Assembly (NCBI GenBank): GCA_964639885.1
Contig: CAZXEH010000008.1
Span: forward strand, 12,112 to 76,111
Source of the DNA: JAGNLA01 sp964639885
GTDB lineage: Bacteria > Caldisericota > Caldisericia > JAAYUI01
DNA: 64,000 nucleotides
Reading direction: 5' to 3'
The notes beneath the pieces are model-generated. The model did no database searches. It had not been told where the DNA came from and saw only the letters and a program-made list of their open reading frames with translations. The translations under genes and the position numbers were made by a program. Shown here piece after piece: positions 27,428-35,472 of the stretch (position 1 is the first letter of the stretch; each line of letters starts with the position of its first letter).

Positions 27428-30073
27428 TCAATCCTGTCCGAATTTCCGGATAAACCAACCCTTAACGAGCTGGGTCAGGATCATGTAAAGTGCCATTATT
27501 CCAAGCAGAATCGGCCAATAAAGCCATGGGAGCTGTGTGAACCCAAGTCCTGGGGCAATAGGTGTGAATGGCAGGGCAATGCCAAACATGACCACAATCA
27601 GCGTTGTAAGTGAAAGCTGAAGGCTTGCCATAGACTGGATGAAAGGAACGCGGTTTGTCCTGATGACGTGGATGATGAGCGTCTGGGTGAACAGCGACTC
27701 GATGAACCATCCAGTGTGGAAAAGTACCGGATTGTTCCAGCACCCAAAGACATAGATCATGACAAAGAACGTGACAAAGTCAAAAATGGAGCTGATTGGG
27801 CCGATGAAAACGATGAACCGCCTGATATTGACGACCGACCATCTCCTCGGTTTTTCAAGCCACTCAGCGTCAACTTCGTCTGATGGAATGCCGGTTTGTG
27901 AGAAGTCGTAAAGCAGGTTGTTGACAAGAATCTGAGCAGGCAACATTGGAAGGAATGGAAGGAAAGCGCTTGCTCCGACCACCGAGAACATGTTTCCGAA
28001 GTTGCTTGAGGCGACCATCTTGATGTATTTGGTTATGTTTCCAAAAACCCGTCTGCCTTCGATGACGCCTTTCTCAAGCACGAGCAGGGAGTTTTCAAGC
28101 AGGATGATGTCACTGGACTCTTTGGCTATGTCGACGGCTGTGTCAACGGAAATGCCAACATCAGCACGCTTGAGCGCCGGTGCATCGTTGATTCCGTCGC
28201 CGACGAAACCGACAACGTGGCCGTGAGCCTGAAGCGCCTTTATGATTCGTTCCTTGTGGGCCGGGGCGAGTTTGGCGAAAACCGTGACGTTCTGGGCGCG
28301 CTTTGCAAGCTCATTGTCGTCCATGCCCTCAAGCTCTCCGCCAAGCAGGATGTCTTCAATGCTCAAATCAACATCCTTGCACACTTTTCTGCTGACAATC
28401 TCGTTGTCGCCTGTCAGAATTTTCACGCTCACATGCAGTTTTTGAAGCTCTTCAATGGCCTGTGACGCCGTCTCTTTTGGTGGATCGAGGAAGGCCAGGA
28501 ATCCGACGAGTGTAAGGTCGCTTTCGTCTGCCACTGAGTATGTTTTCTGGTTCAGATCCATCTCCTTTATGGCGATGCCAAGCACCCTGAAACCGTCTTC
28601 GTTCATTGACTGGACGAGTTCCCTGGCTGATGTGAGGTGTTCATCCTCAAGTTTGGATTCGTTGCCGTCGACCTCAAAATGTGTGCAGATTGCAAGCGTT
28701 TCCTCGATGGCACCCTTGCAAACGAGGATGTGCCTGCCGTCCTTCTCGGAAACGATGACGCTCATCCTGCGCCTGACAAAATCAAACGGGATTTCGTCAA
28801 CCTTCTTGAAATCCTCCCTGACCCTCAGATCCTCCTCAACCTCCTTGTGGTCGAGGATGGCAAAATCGAGCATGTTGCGAAGCCCTGTCTGGTAGAACGA
28901 GTTGAGGTAGGCATAATTCAAAACTTCCTCGGAATCCTCGCCGTAAACATCGAGATGCTGTTCAAGAACAACTTTCCCCTGCGTGATTGTTCCGGTTTTG
29001 TCGGTACACAGGATGTCCATTGCTCCAAAATTCTGGATTGAGCTGAGGTTTTTTACGATGACCTTGTGTTTGGACATGATCAGTGCGCCACGGGAAAGGT
29101 TGACTGTGACGATCATTGGAAGCATTTCCGGTGTCAGGCCGACGGCAACCGACATGGCAAAGAGCATGGCCTCAAACCAAAGATTCAGCCCCTTGGTCAA
29201 AAGGTTGATCAGGAACACGCATGGCACGAGGATGACCATGAAACCCATCATCAGATAGGTGACCTGATTGATGCCCTTGTCAAAGCCGGTCGTGACATTC
29301 TGTCTTGTCAGCGACTGGGAAATGGAGCCGAAGTAGGTGTCTTTTCCTGTGAGAATTATTACGGCAATGCCTGTTCCTGAAACAACGTTTGTGCCCAGGA
29401 AGCAGATGTTGTTGAATTCCAGAGGGTTTGTTCCTGCATTCTCCAGCTTGCCGGCAAACTTCTCGACAGGTAGTGCTTCACCCGTGAGGGCGGATTGGTT
29501 CAGGAAGAGGTCTTTTGCCTGAACCAGTCTCACGTCGCCAGGGACAACGTCGCCTGCAGAAAGCTTTATGAGGTCGCCTGGGACGAGGTCTTCAAGCGGG
29601 ATTTCAATCTGTTCACCCTCACGGTAAACCGTTGATGTTGTGGTGACCATTGCCCTGAGTTTTTCGGCTGCACTGTCGGCCTTGAGTTCCTGGACGTATT
29701 TGATCGAAACGCCGAGGGCGACCATAGTCATCATGATAATGATTGAAGTCAGGCTTTCCTTGCCTGACATTGCCCAGGTAACCGCAGCAAGACCGATGAG
29801 CAGGATAACCAGCGGATTTCCAAAAGTCTTGAAAAGCTTGACAAGTGGGTTCTCTTTTTTTACTGCAACAGACTCGTTTTTGCCGAACCTTTTGCGTCTG
29901 AAGTCTGCCTCAAAGTCATGAAGTCCGGCAATCGAGGTTTCGTAGGACTCAAAAATGGTGTCGATGTCTGCTGTTGCAGCCTCTGTGAGATATTTCGAAA
30001 GGTGGGACTGTGTACCTCTGTTTAAGTCCGACCTTTGGTTAACGTTTGTGATATTTGGACGAAGCCTGCCCAT
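27428..30073 (-). CDS. mgtA: Magnesium-type P-type ATPase (MgtA/MgtB, P3B)
   Basis: This 881-residue membrane ATPase has all P-type signatures: the actuator loop LTGEALPVEKF (about residue 195), the phosphorylation site DKTGTIT (about residue 358), and the hinge GDGINDAPA (about residue 624). The overall pattern (NNLLYDFSQTGIP, C-terminal membrane helices) fits the MgtA/MgtB group, which imports Mg2+. The N-terminal 45 residues are polar. The gene follows the receiver-like gene 30133-30630 by 59 nt. A double hairpin in that spacer overlaps its SD (30078-30116). A terminator follows directly. Confidence 0.93.
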   Translation of the reverse strand: MGRLRPNITNVNQRSDLNRGTQSHLSKYLTEAATADIDTIFESYETSIAGLHDFEADFRRKRFGKNESVAVKKENPLVKLFKTFGNPLVILLIGLAAVTWAMSGKESLTSIIIMMTMVALGVSIKYVQELKADSAAEKLRAMVTTTSTVYREGEQIEIPLEDLVPGDLIKLSAGDVVPGDVRLVQAKDLFLNQSALTGEALPVEKFAGKLENAGTNPLEFNNICFLGTNVVSGTGIAVIILTGKDTYFGSISQSLTRQNVTTGFDKGINQVTYLMMGFMVILVPCVFLINLLTKGLNLWFEAMLFAMSVAVGLTPEMLPMIVTVNLSRGALIMSKHKVIVKNLSSIQNFGAMDILCTDKTGTITQGKVVLEQHLDVYGEDSEEVLNYAYLNSFYQTGLRNMLDFAILDHKEVEEDLRVREDFKKVDEIPFDFVRRRMSVIVSEKDGRHILVCKGAIEETLAICTHFEVDGNESKLEDEHLTSARELVQSMNEDGFRVLGIAIKEMDLNQKTYSVADESDLTLVGFLAFLDPPKETASQAIEELQKLHVSVKILTGDNEIVSRKVCKDVDLSIEDILLGGELEGMDDNELAKRAQNVTVFAKLAPAHKERIIKALQAHGHVVGFVGDGINDAPALKRADVGISVDTAVDIAKESSDIILLENSLLVLEKGVIEGRRVFGNITKYIKMVASSNFGNMFSVVGASAFLPFLPMLPAQILVNNLLYDFSQTGIPSDEVDAEWLEKPRRWSVVNIRRFIVFIGPISSIFDFVTFFVMIYVFGCWNNPVLFHTGWFIESLFTQTLIIHVIRTNRVPFIQSMASLQLSLTTLIVVMFGIALPFTPIAPGLGFTQLPWLYWPILLGIMALYMILTQLVKGWFIRKFGQD

Positions 30074-30077
30074 AAAT

Positions 30078-30116
30078 GCCTCCGCAAGTACCGGAGGATT
30101 AAAGGCGTCCTCCGGT
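30078..30116 (-). promoter_or_regulatory. Possible SD-sequestering RNA switch before mgtA
   Basis: In the minus-strand transcript three segments compete: ACCGGAGGA (complement of 30108-30116), TCCTCCGGT (complement of 30090-30098) and the SD gCGGAGGc (complement of 30078-30085). The middle segment can pair with the first (9 bp) or with the SD (CCTCCG/CGGAGG, 6 bp, 7-nt loop). The two states are mutually exclusive, as in a translational attenuator. Confidence 0.5.
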
Positions 30117-30132
30117 CTAAAAATTTAGGAAA

Positions 30133-30630
30133 TCAGTGCTCAACTTGGGTTGAGAATACCGATTCGGCAACGGTTGGGAAACAACCGGTCACGTTTGACG
30201 AGTCGATGAAATGAACATTTGCGTTTTCCATGTTCACTTCCTCATCGCCAACGAAGATCACCGGAATGTTCTTTGTCGTGCTGATGTAGCGGAGAGCCTG
30301 GTAGACTGCAAGCCCCTGTGATGGGTTTACGGTCATGTCAATGACCACCATGTCCGGGTTTGAAGTCCTGATTGCCCTGTAGGCCTCTGATGGATTTCTG
30401 GATTCAAGCTGCACTGCAAAGCCCATGTTTTGTAGATCCTTTGCAAGCTTTGATCCGATCCTGGCGTCCCAGTGGACTAGAATGACAGACCTCTTGGCTG
30501 ATGATACAGCCTGTTGCTTTCTGCCGAAAGAAAATACACCTGGTCTGACAATTGGATTTCCCTCACCCAGAACTGACATTCTCTGGGCAAGCAGATTCGG
30601 CTGGTTGAGGGTTGTTTTGATTTTGAACAT
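30133..30630 (-). CDS. Degenerate response-regulator receiver protein
   Basis: This 165-residue protein has a disordered basic N-terminus (about 45 residues) followed by a CheY-like alpha/beta domain: SVILVHWDARIG for strand 1, DMVVIDMTVNPSQG holding the likely phospho-acceptor Asp, and IPVIFVGDEE. The acidic pair is reduced to W-D, and the conserved Thr/Ser and Lys are not in their usual places, so phosphorylation control is doubtful. No output domain is present. SD caggagg precedes the ATG. It has a long structured leader and a good promoter, and lies upstream of mgtA. A role in Mg2+ or stress adaptation is inference from position only. Confidence 0.75.
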   Translation of the reverse strand: MFKIKTTLNQPNLLAQRMSVLGEGNPIVRPGVFSFGRKQQAVSSAKRSVILVHWDARIGSKLAKDLQNMGFAVQLESRNPSEAYRAIRTSNPDMVVIDMTVNPSQGLAVYQALRYISTTKNIPVIFVGDEEVNMENANVHFIDSSNVTGCFPTVAESVFSTQVEH

Positions 30631-30778
30631 GTTTCACCTCCTGCTTTCGGCCATAGACCCCGCAGGATGTGAAAATGTCACATCGAACGAGACCTATGGT
30701 CGGTACTTGGCAATGGTTTGCTTTCTTTACTGTCGTAACCGTCCATAAGTAAAGCGTCTCCTTCTGCCCCAATTGGGC
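30631..30778 (-). ncRNA. Structured 5' leader RNA of unknown class
   Basis: The promoter places transcription start near 30778, giving a leader of about 148 nt. Minus-strand pairings include a 7-bp stem 30725-30731/30748-30754, an outer stem 30651-30656/30694-30699, and inside it a 7-bp hairpin 30666-30672/30678-30684. The last paired element ends 9 nt from the SD (cctcct complement, 30637-30642). I could not match it to M-box, c-di-GMP, c-di-AMP, SAM or TPP consensus patterns from memory. Confidence 0.45.
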
Positions 30779-30784
30779 GCTTAT

Positions 30785-30812
30785 ATGATATTGCCCATAC
30801 ACACTTTGTCAA
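30785..30812 (-). promoter_or_regulatory. Promoter of the receiver-mgtA unit
   Basis: On the minus strand, a perfect TTGACA (30807-30812) and TATCAT (30785-30790) have 16-nt spacing. It is among the best sigma70-type promoters in the window. The rest of the gap up to 31060 is AT-rich with no gene seen. Confidence 0.7.
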
Positions 30813-31060
30813 CCCTCTTGAACTGTAGGATTTAACAATTAAAAACCGCTGATTTTGAGTAAGATAATCGAAACAAGCCTATAAGTATTGGAATCCCAGA
30901 AACCGACAAAATCAAAAAACCAATTGCAATTAGTCACTATTCCCAAAAATGGACAACCATGGTATTACAATCCAAAAATTTCCTTCGCTTTACTTGAAAA
31001 AACCTTTTCACGGGCAAATATACTAATTCGTTGATATGATCAATTACATTTGGAGGTTTT

Positions 31061-31846
31061 ATGAGATATTTCCTAACTCTTGTGCTCTACGCCGCTCTCG
31101 CTGCTGTTAACATTCTTGTTCCAGTTTTTGCCAGCCAGGGAATCCTGAACGACATCATTTATGACGTCGGCATGGCCATAATGGTTGCCATTGCAGCTCT
31201 TGTTGTGGTCAGAATCGATGAAGACGAAAAAAACAAATATTTCTGGCAGCTAATCTTCTGGTCAAGCCTCCTGTTTTTGGTCATAAGAATCGTGAAAATC
31301 TATGTCCTTGGCTATCTCATAGGTTTCGACAAGGGAATAGCTCAGTATATGAACGCTCTCTACATCTTGCCTCTGGTTGCAATTGCCTGGGCGATGTACA
31401 GGGATATCAGGTCTTACAACCTTAAACTCACAAGTATGCAGTATTTCCTTCTGATTGCCGCCGCCCTGGCTTTCGTTGTCGGTACATGGTTTGTGATCAG
31501 CCCGTCGATGATGGCAAACGGGGCATCGCTTGTGACCATAATAACTTGTGCGATCATGGCGTTGTTTGGCACATCGATTGTCATCCTTGGCGGAATCCTT
31601 GTCATTAAGATGAGCGGAGGAAAGCTCCAGACCACAATCATACTACTTCTGACCGGTCTTATCTTCATGACATTGAGCCAGATTTTCTACATCAGGGACA
31701 CGCTTGACGGTTTGGGCACAGCAGTCAACAGCCCGATAACGCTTGTGTTCTACTTTCTCTTTGGCGCTTTCGGATCAATGGCTGGATTGTCCAGGCTCAA
31801 GCTCCTCAATGATGAGGTCAATCTTGGCAAGAGCGTGCTCGAGTAG
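31061..31846 (+). CDS. Polytopic membrane protein of unknown function
   Basis: This 261-residue protein has seven to eight hydrophobic helices and few charged residues apart from a short loop RIDEDEKNK after helix 2. The topology resembles small seven-helix sensor-like membrane modules, but no motif allows a family call. SD tggagg is well placed before the ATG. It converges on the ferredoxin gene, with 2 nt between stop codons. Confidence 0.72.
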   Translation: MRYFLTLVLYAALAAVNILVPVFASQGILNDIIYDVGMAIMVAIAALVVVRIDEDEKNKYFWQLIFWSSLLFLVIRIVKIYVLGYLIGFDKGIAQYMNALYILPLVAIAWAMYRDIRSYNLKLTSMQYFLLIAAALAFVVGTWFVISPSMMANGASLVTIITCAIMALFGTSIVILGGILVIKMSGGKLQTTIILLLTGLIFMTLSQIFYIRDTLDGLGTAVNSPITLVFYFLFGAFGSMAGLSRLKLLNDEVNLGKSVLE

Positions 31847-31848
31847 CT

Positions 31849-32394
31849 CTAGGCCTGCCTTGGAACCATTGTTATGAACTGGCACTCTTCAACACAAAGA
31901 CCGCAGCCGTAGCAGAGTTCCTTTTCAACGACGAGCTGACCGTCGACCATCTTTCTGGCTTTGAAGTAGCATATCTCAATGCAACCGCCACAGCTTGTGC
32001 ACTCTTCAGAAGTCTGTTCGATCAGTGTTCCCTTGTCGCATGGTTCGTTTTCTGACAGGAAGTATCCGCAGCAATCATCACAGCAGAAGCAGATGCCTTC
32101 ATCTTTTGTTTTGGTTTCGTAGTCCCTGAATGGCCTGGCAACGAGCTTGCATTTTTTCGCCAGCTCAAAAAGTTCGTCCAAACCTTTTCTGTCGAGGATT
32201 CTTCTGCCTTCACCGGTTGATCCGAAACCGTCATTTGAAAAAGTCAGGCAAACGTCAATCGGCGATCTTTTGCAGCCGTTTTCGTTTCCTTCCCTGCATC
32301 CACAGTTGGTCACGCTCCACTGCGAAAACTTGAGTGCAAGCTCCTTTGCCTGCTGGTGGGTGGTCACATAGTGCATATTGTTGTCCTGGGACAT
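31849..32394 (-). CDS. Cysteine-rich 2x[4Fe-4S] ferredoxin-type protein
   Basis: This 181-residue cytoplasmic iron-sulfur protein ends in two classical cluster motifs, C132-x2-C-x2-C-x3-C142 and C161-x2-C-x2-C-x3-C171, for two [4Fe-4S] clusters. Upstream are further cysteines: CGCREGNENGC (residues 31-41), C49, and CFCCDDCCG (102-109), which could bind another cluster or metal. It probably transfers electrons to or from a partner oxidoreductase not encoded nearby. SD aaggag lies 6 nt before the ATG. Confidence 0.85.
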   Translation of the reverse strand: MSQDNNMHYVTTHQQAKELALKFSQWSVTNCGCREGNENGCKRSPIDVCLTFSNDGFGSTGEGRRILDRKGLDELFELAKKCKLVARPFRDYETKTKDEGICFCCDDCCGYFLSENEPCDKGTLIEQTSEECTSCGGCIEICYFKARKMVDGQLVVEKELCYGCGLCVEECQFITMVPRQA

Positions 32395-32524
32395 GGCACA
32401 CTCCTTTTGAAAAAAATTGTATCAAATCAAAAAAACAATCACAAGAATTTGTGCCGACGAGCTTGCAAAAATGGTTAAATAATCCATAATGACTTAGAAA
32501 CTATGAAAACATCAGGAGTGATTT

Positions 32525-33643
32525 ATGAACATCGAGATAAAGGAAGTAAAGACAAGGTCTGATCTTGAGAAATTCATCAGGGCACCGTGGAAGCTCCACG
32601 AGAATCATCCGCTCTGGGCGCCACCATTGCTGATGGACGAGTGGACGTTCTTCTCGCCAACCAAGAACAAGAATTTCTCCCACAGCGACACGCTGCTGCT
32701 GCTTGCTTATGTGGAGGGGCGGATTGTCGGCCGAATCATGGGCATCATTAACAACAACTACAACAGGGAGGCAGGCGAGAAAACTGCCAGATTCGGTTAC
32801 TTTGAATCCATTGATGACGTAGAGGTGGCGAAGGTTTTGCTTGGCAGAATCGAGGACTGGGCAAAAAAGCTCGGGATGAAAAAAATTGTTGGCCCAATGG
32901 GGTTCACCGATCAGGATCCTGAAGGATTCATCGTCGAAGGGTTTGAAGGCGAGCCCACCCTTGCAACCTATTACAACCAGGAATACATCCCAAGGTTGCT
33001 GGAAAAGCTTGGCTATAAAAAGGAAGTTGACTATTTCTCATACCAGATCGACTGCACAAAGCCGTACCCGACGCTTTACGACAAGGTGATCGAAAGGTCA
33101 AAGAGATACGGCTACAGGCTTATCGAACCCAAATCCACCAAAGAGCTCAAACCCATGATAGTCCCGATCCTCTCGCTGATGAATGACACCTTCGCACCGC
33201 ACATCTACGGCTACGTCAGACTCGACGAAAAGGAGATGAAGGAGCTTGCCAACCGCTACCTTCCGGTGCTTGATCCAAGGTTCATCAAGGTCGTCATGAA
33301 AGGCGACGAGTATGTTGGTTTCATTATCGCCATTCCAAACATGGATCCGGGGTTCAGAAAAGCAAACGGCAGACTGCTTCCGTTTGGATTGATGTACCTG
33401 ATGAACTCCGCAAAAAAATCAAAACAGCTGGACCTTCTCCTCGGTGGCATAAAAGACTCCGAGCGTGGCAAGGGCGTTGACGCGATAATGGGGAAAGCCA
33501 TGCACGATACTGCAAGGAGAGTAGGAATGACAGTCATCGACAGCCATGTCGAGCTTGAAAGCAATGTCCGCGTCAGAGCTGAAATGGTTAGGGCTGGCGG
33601 CAAGGTTTTCAGAAAATACAGAATTTTCCAGAAATCATTATGA
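32525..33643 (+). CDS. GNAT-like acyltransferase family protein
   Basis: This 372-residue cytoplasmic protein contains GNAT-type features: an N-terminal part PLWAPPLLMDE and LLLLAYVEGRIVGRIMGI resembling GNAT strands 2-4, and a second half with YVGFIIAIPNM and SERGKGVDAIMG that looks like a second GNAT-type lobe. Acyl-CoA-dependent transfer to an amine is the family activity; the substrate is unknown. SD caggag precedes the ATG. Its stop overlaps the start of the kinase-fold gene downstream (ATGA), so the two products are likely made together. Confidence 0.75.
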   Translation: MNIEIKEVKTRSDLEKFIRAPWKLHENHPLWAPPLLMDEWTFFSPTKNKNFSHSDTLLLLAYVEGRIVGRIMGIINNNYNREAGEKTARFGYFESIDDVEVAKVLLGRIEDWAKKLGMKKIVGPMGFTDQDPEGFIVEGFEGEPTLATYYNQEYIPRLLEKLGYKKEVDYFSYQIDCTKPYPTLYDKVIERSKRYGYRLIEPKSTKELKPMIVPILSLMNDTFAPHIYGYVRLDEKEMKELANRYLPVLDPRFIKVVMKGDEYVGFIIAIPNMDPGFRKANGRLLPFGLMYLMNSAKKSKQLDLLLGGIKDSERGKGVDAIMGKAMHDTARRVGMTVIDSHVELESNVRVRAEMVRAGGKVFRKYRIFQKSL

Positions 33644-34584
33644 AATTCGAGTTCAAGGACAAGTTCAATCCAAAAGTTCTTTCAGTTGGTCTGAAACGTT
33701 ACGGTGCAGATGCAGCCCAGGCAAAGGAGCTTGGAGCCTACGAAAACATCGTTTGGGAATCAGACAATGTCATCTATCGATTCACCCACCACTCGCACCG
33801 GACAATGGAATGGATCGAGGCTGAGCTAGAGTTTATGGATTATCTTTTCCAAAACGGCACCAGATGTGTCCAGCCGGTAAAGGACAAAAACGGTAAGTTT
33901 GCAATAGACCTTGGTGAGTTTTATGTCACTGCGTTTGCCAAAGCCGAAGGGTCAAGGCCCAGCAGGGACAACTGGGTTCCGGCCATGTGGAACAACTGGG
34001 GCAGGCAGATAGGGCGGATGCACAGGTTGGCAAAGGATTTCCAGCCGAAGCACAAACGCTACCAGTGGTTTGAAAACGCCTACTATGCCAATCCAACAAG
34101 CGATTTTCCAGAGAGCGGGTTTGTTCTCCCCCTTGCGCTCAAAACAATGGAAGAGATCAAACAGCTGCCAAAAACAAGGGACAACTGGGGTCTGGTTCAT
34201 TCCGATGTCCATCAGGGCAACTTTTTTGTGACTGACGATCTGGATATCATCGTGTTTGATTTTGACGATTCGATGTACATGCAGTACGCACAAGACATTG
34301 CAATGGTGATGTTCTACGGCCTGCTTGTGCCGTCGGAAAACCGGACTCAGTACGCCAAAAACCTTTATAGCGCAACAATGGAAGGTTATTGCAAAGAAAA
34401 CACACTTTCAAAAGAAGATTTGAAAACCATTCCGCTGTTCATTGAACTTCGAAAGCTGATCGACATTTTTGTAACTCTTGCGCCAAAACCGCGAAACCCG
34501 GAAGACCGCAACGTCCAGCTCGGACTCATGCTGGTCGAACAGGTCAAGCGTGGTGAACCGTACATCGATATTGAATTTGCCTGA
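33640..34584 (+). CDS. Aminoglycoside phosphotransferase/kinase-fold protein
   Basis: This 314-residue protein has a catalytic loop LVHSDVHQGNFF and the metal-binding segment IVFDFDDSMYMQY. Both are typical of the APH superfamily, close to the homoserine kinase-like/SrkA branch in style. It probably phosphorylates a small molecule or protein. The ATG overlaps the stop of the acyltransferase gene by 4 nt, which supports a joint role. An unrelated-looking APH-fold protein is at 19902-20723. Confidence 0.82.
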   Translation: MKFEFKDKFNPKVLSVGLKRYGADAAQAKELGAYENIVWESDNVIYRFTHHSHRTMEWIEAELEFMDYLFQNGTRCVQPVKDKNGKFAIDLGEFYVTAFAKAEGSRPSRDNWVPAMWNNWGRQIGRMHRLAKDFQPKHKRYQWFENAYYANPTSDFPESGFVLPLALKTMEEIKQLPKTRDNWGLVHSDVHQGNFFVTDDLDIIVFDFDDSMYMQYAQDIAMVMFYGLLVPSENRTQYAKNLYSATMEGYCKENTLSKEDLKTIPLFIELRKLIDIFVTLAPKPRNPEDRNVQLGLMLVEQVKRGEPYIDIEFA

Positions 34585-34637
34585 CCCGTTGCAAACGATT
34601 GTTAAAGATGGCATAATCTGCAATCGGAGGTAGGACG

Positions 34638-35393
34638 ATGAAAGGTTTGTTCAGACAGATTTCTGTTTTGGTGGCAACGGTGGCAACGCTTGTGGTCAAT
34701 TATCTGGCAAATGCTCTGCCAATCGGTGGAATTACTACAGGTGCAGCGGCTGATCTCTACAAAATCTTCTTCTTTCCGGCCGGATACGCTTTTGCAATCT
34801 GGGGCGTGATCTATCTGGGTCTTGGCGCTTACACTGCCTGGCAGCTCCTTCCGGCCCAGAGGGACAATGCATTGCTTGATAAAATTGGCCTTTACTACAT
34901 CATTTCATGTCTGGGCAACATCGTCTGGATATTTGTCTGGCAGTACCAATATCCGGTTTGGTCGATCATCCCGATGCTTGTCATCCTCGATCAGCTGATT
35001 CATGTCTACCAAACCCTGAACGCAAACAAATCAAACATTTCTGTCGGTGAACTCTGGCTTGTCAGGATTCCCTTCTCTCTTTACATCGGCTGGATAACGG
35101 TTGCAACCATTGCCTGCATCAGCGCCGCCCTTTACAGCGTCGGCTGGGACGGCTTCGGCATCGATCCCCAGATCTGGGCTGTGATAATGATGGTCGTCGC
35201 GTTCCTGCTTGTGGCCTTTGTCGTCTGGAAGTTCAAAGATGTTGCCTGGGGGCTGGTTTTCATCTGGGCGATTGTGGCAATCGGCGTCAGGTTCAGCGAC
35301 ATCCAGCTACTCTACATTCCGGCCTATGTCCTTTCAGGGCTGATGGCTGTTGATATAGTTCTGGCCAAGGTTTTAAAGCCAAAAACCGCCTGA
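34638..35393 (+). CDS. TspO-related tryptophan-rich membrane protein
   Basis: This 251-residue protein has six to seven helices and many Trp residues. The segment FFPAGYAFAIWGVIYLGLGAY matches the TspO-like 'P.GY.F.IWG.IY.GL' signature found in the larger relatives of TspO/MBR, usually annotated tryptophan-rich sensory protein. Classical TspO is about 160 residues with five helices, so this is an extended form. Ligands of the family include tetrapyrroles. SD ggaggt lies 6 nt before the ATG. Confidence 0.72.
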   Translation: MKGLFRQISVLVATVATLVVNYLANALPIGGITTGAAADLYKIFFFPAGYAFAIWGVIYLGLGAYTAWQLLPAQRDNALLDKIGLYYIISCLGNIVWIFVWQYQYPVWSIIPMLVILDQLIHVYQTLNANKSNISVGELWLVRIPFSLYIGWITVATIACISAALYSVGWDGFGIDPQIWAVIMMVVAFLLVAFVVWKFKDVAWGLVFIWAIVAIGVRFSDIQLLYIPAYVLSGLMAVDIVLAKVLKPKTA

Positions 35394-35472
35394 CAGTCAT
35401 CCCTAACAAACTTTATTAACAATGTTTGACTGGCATGTTAGCCTCTGCTATCATTTTTGAGGCAGGTGAAAC

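Noticed and set aside
30631..30778. M-box (Mg) or c-di-GMP riboswitch
   Set aside because: Neither the M-box core nor the GEMM tetraloop-receptor motifs could be found, despite the Mg-transport context.
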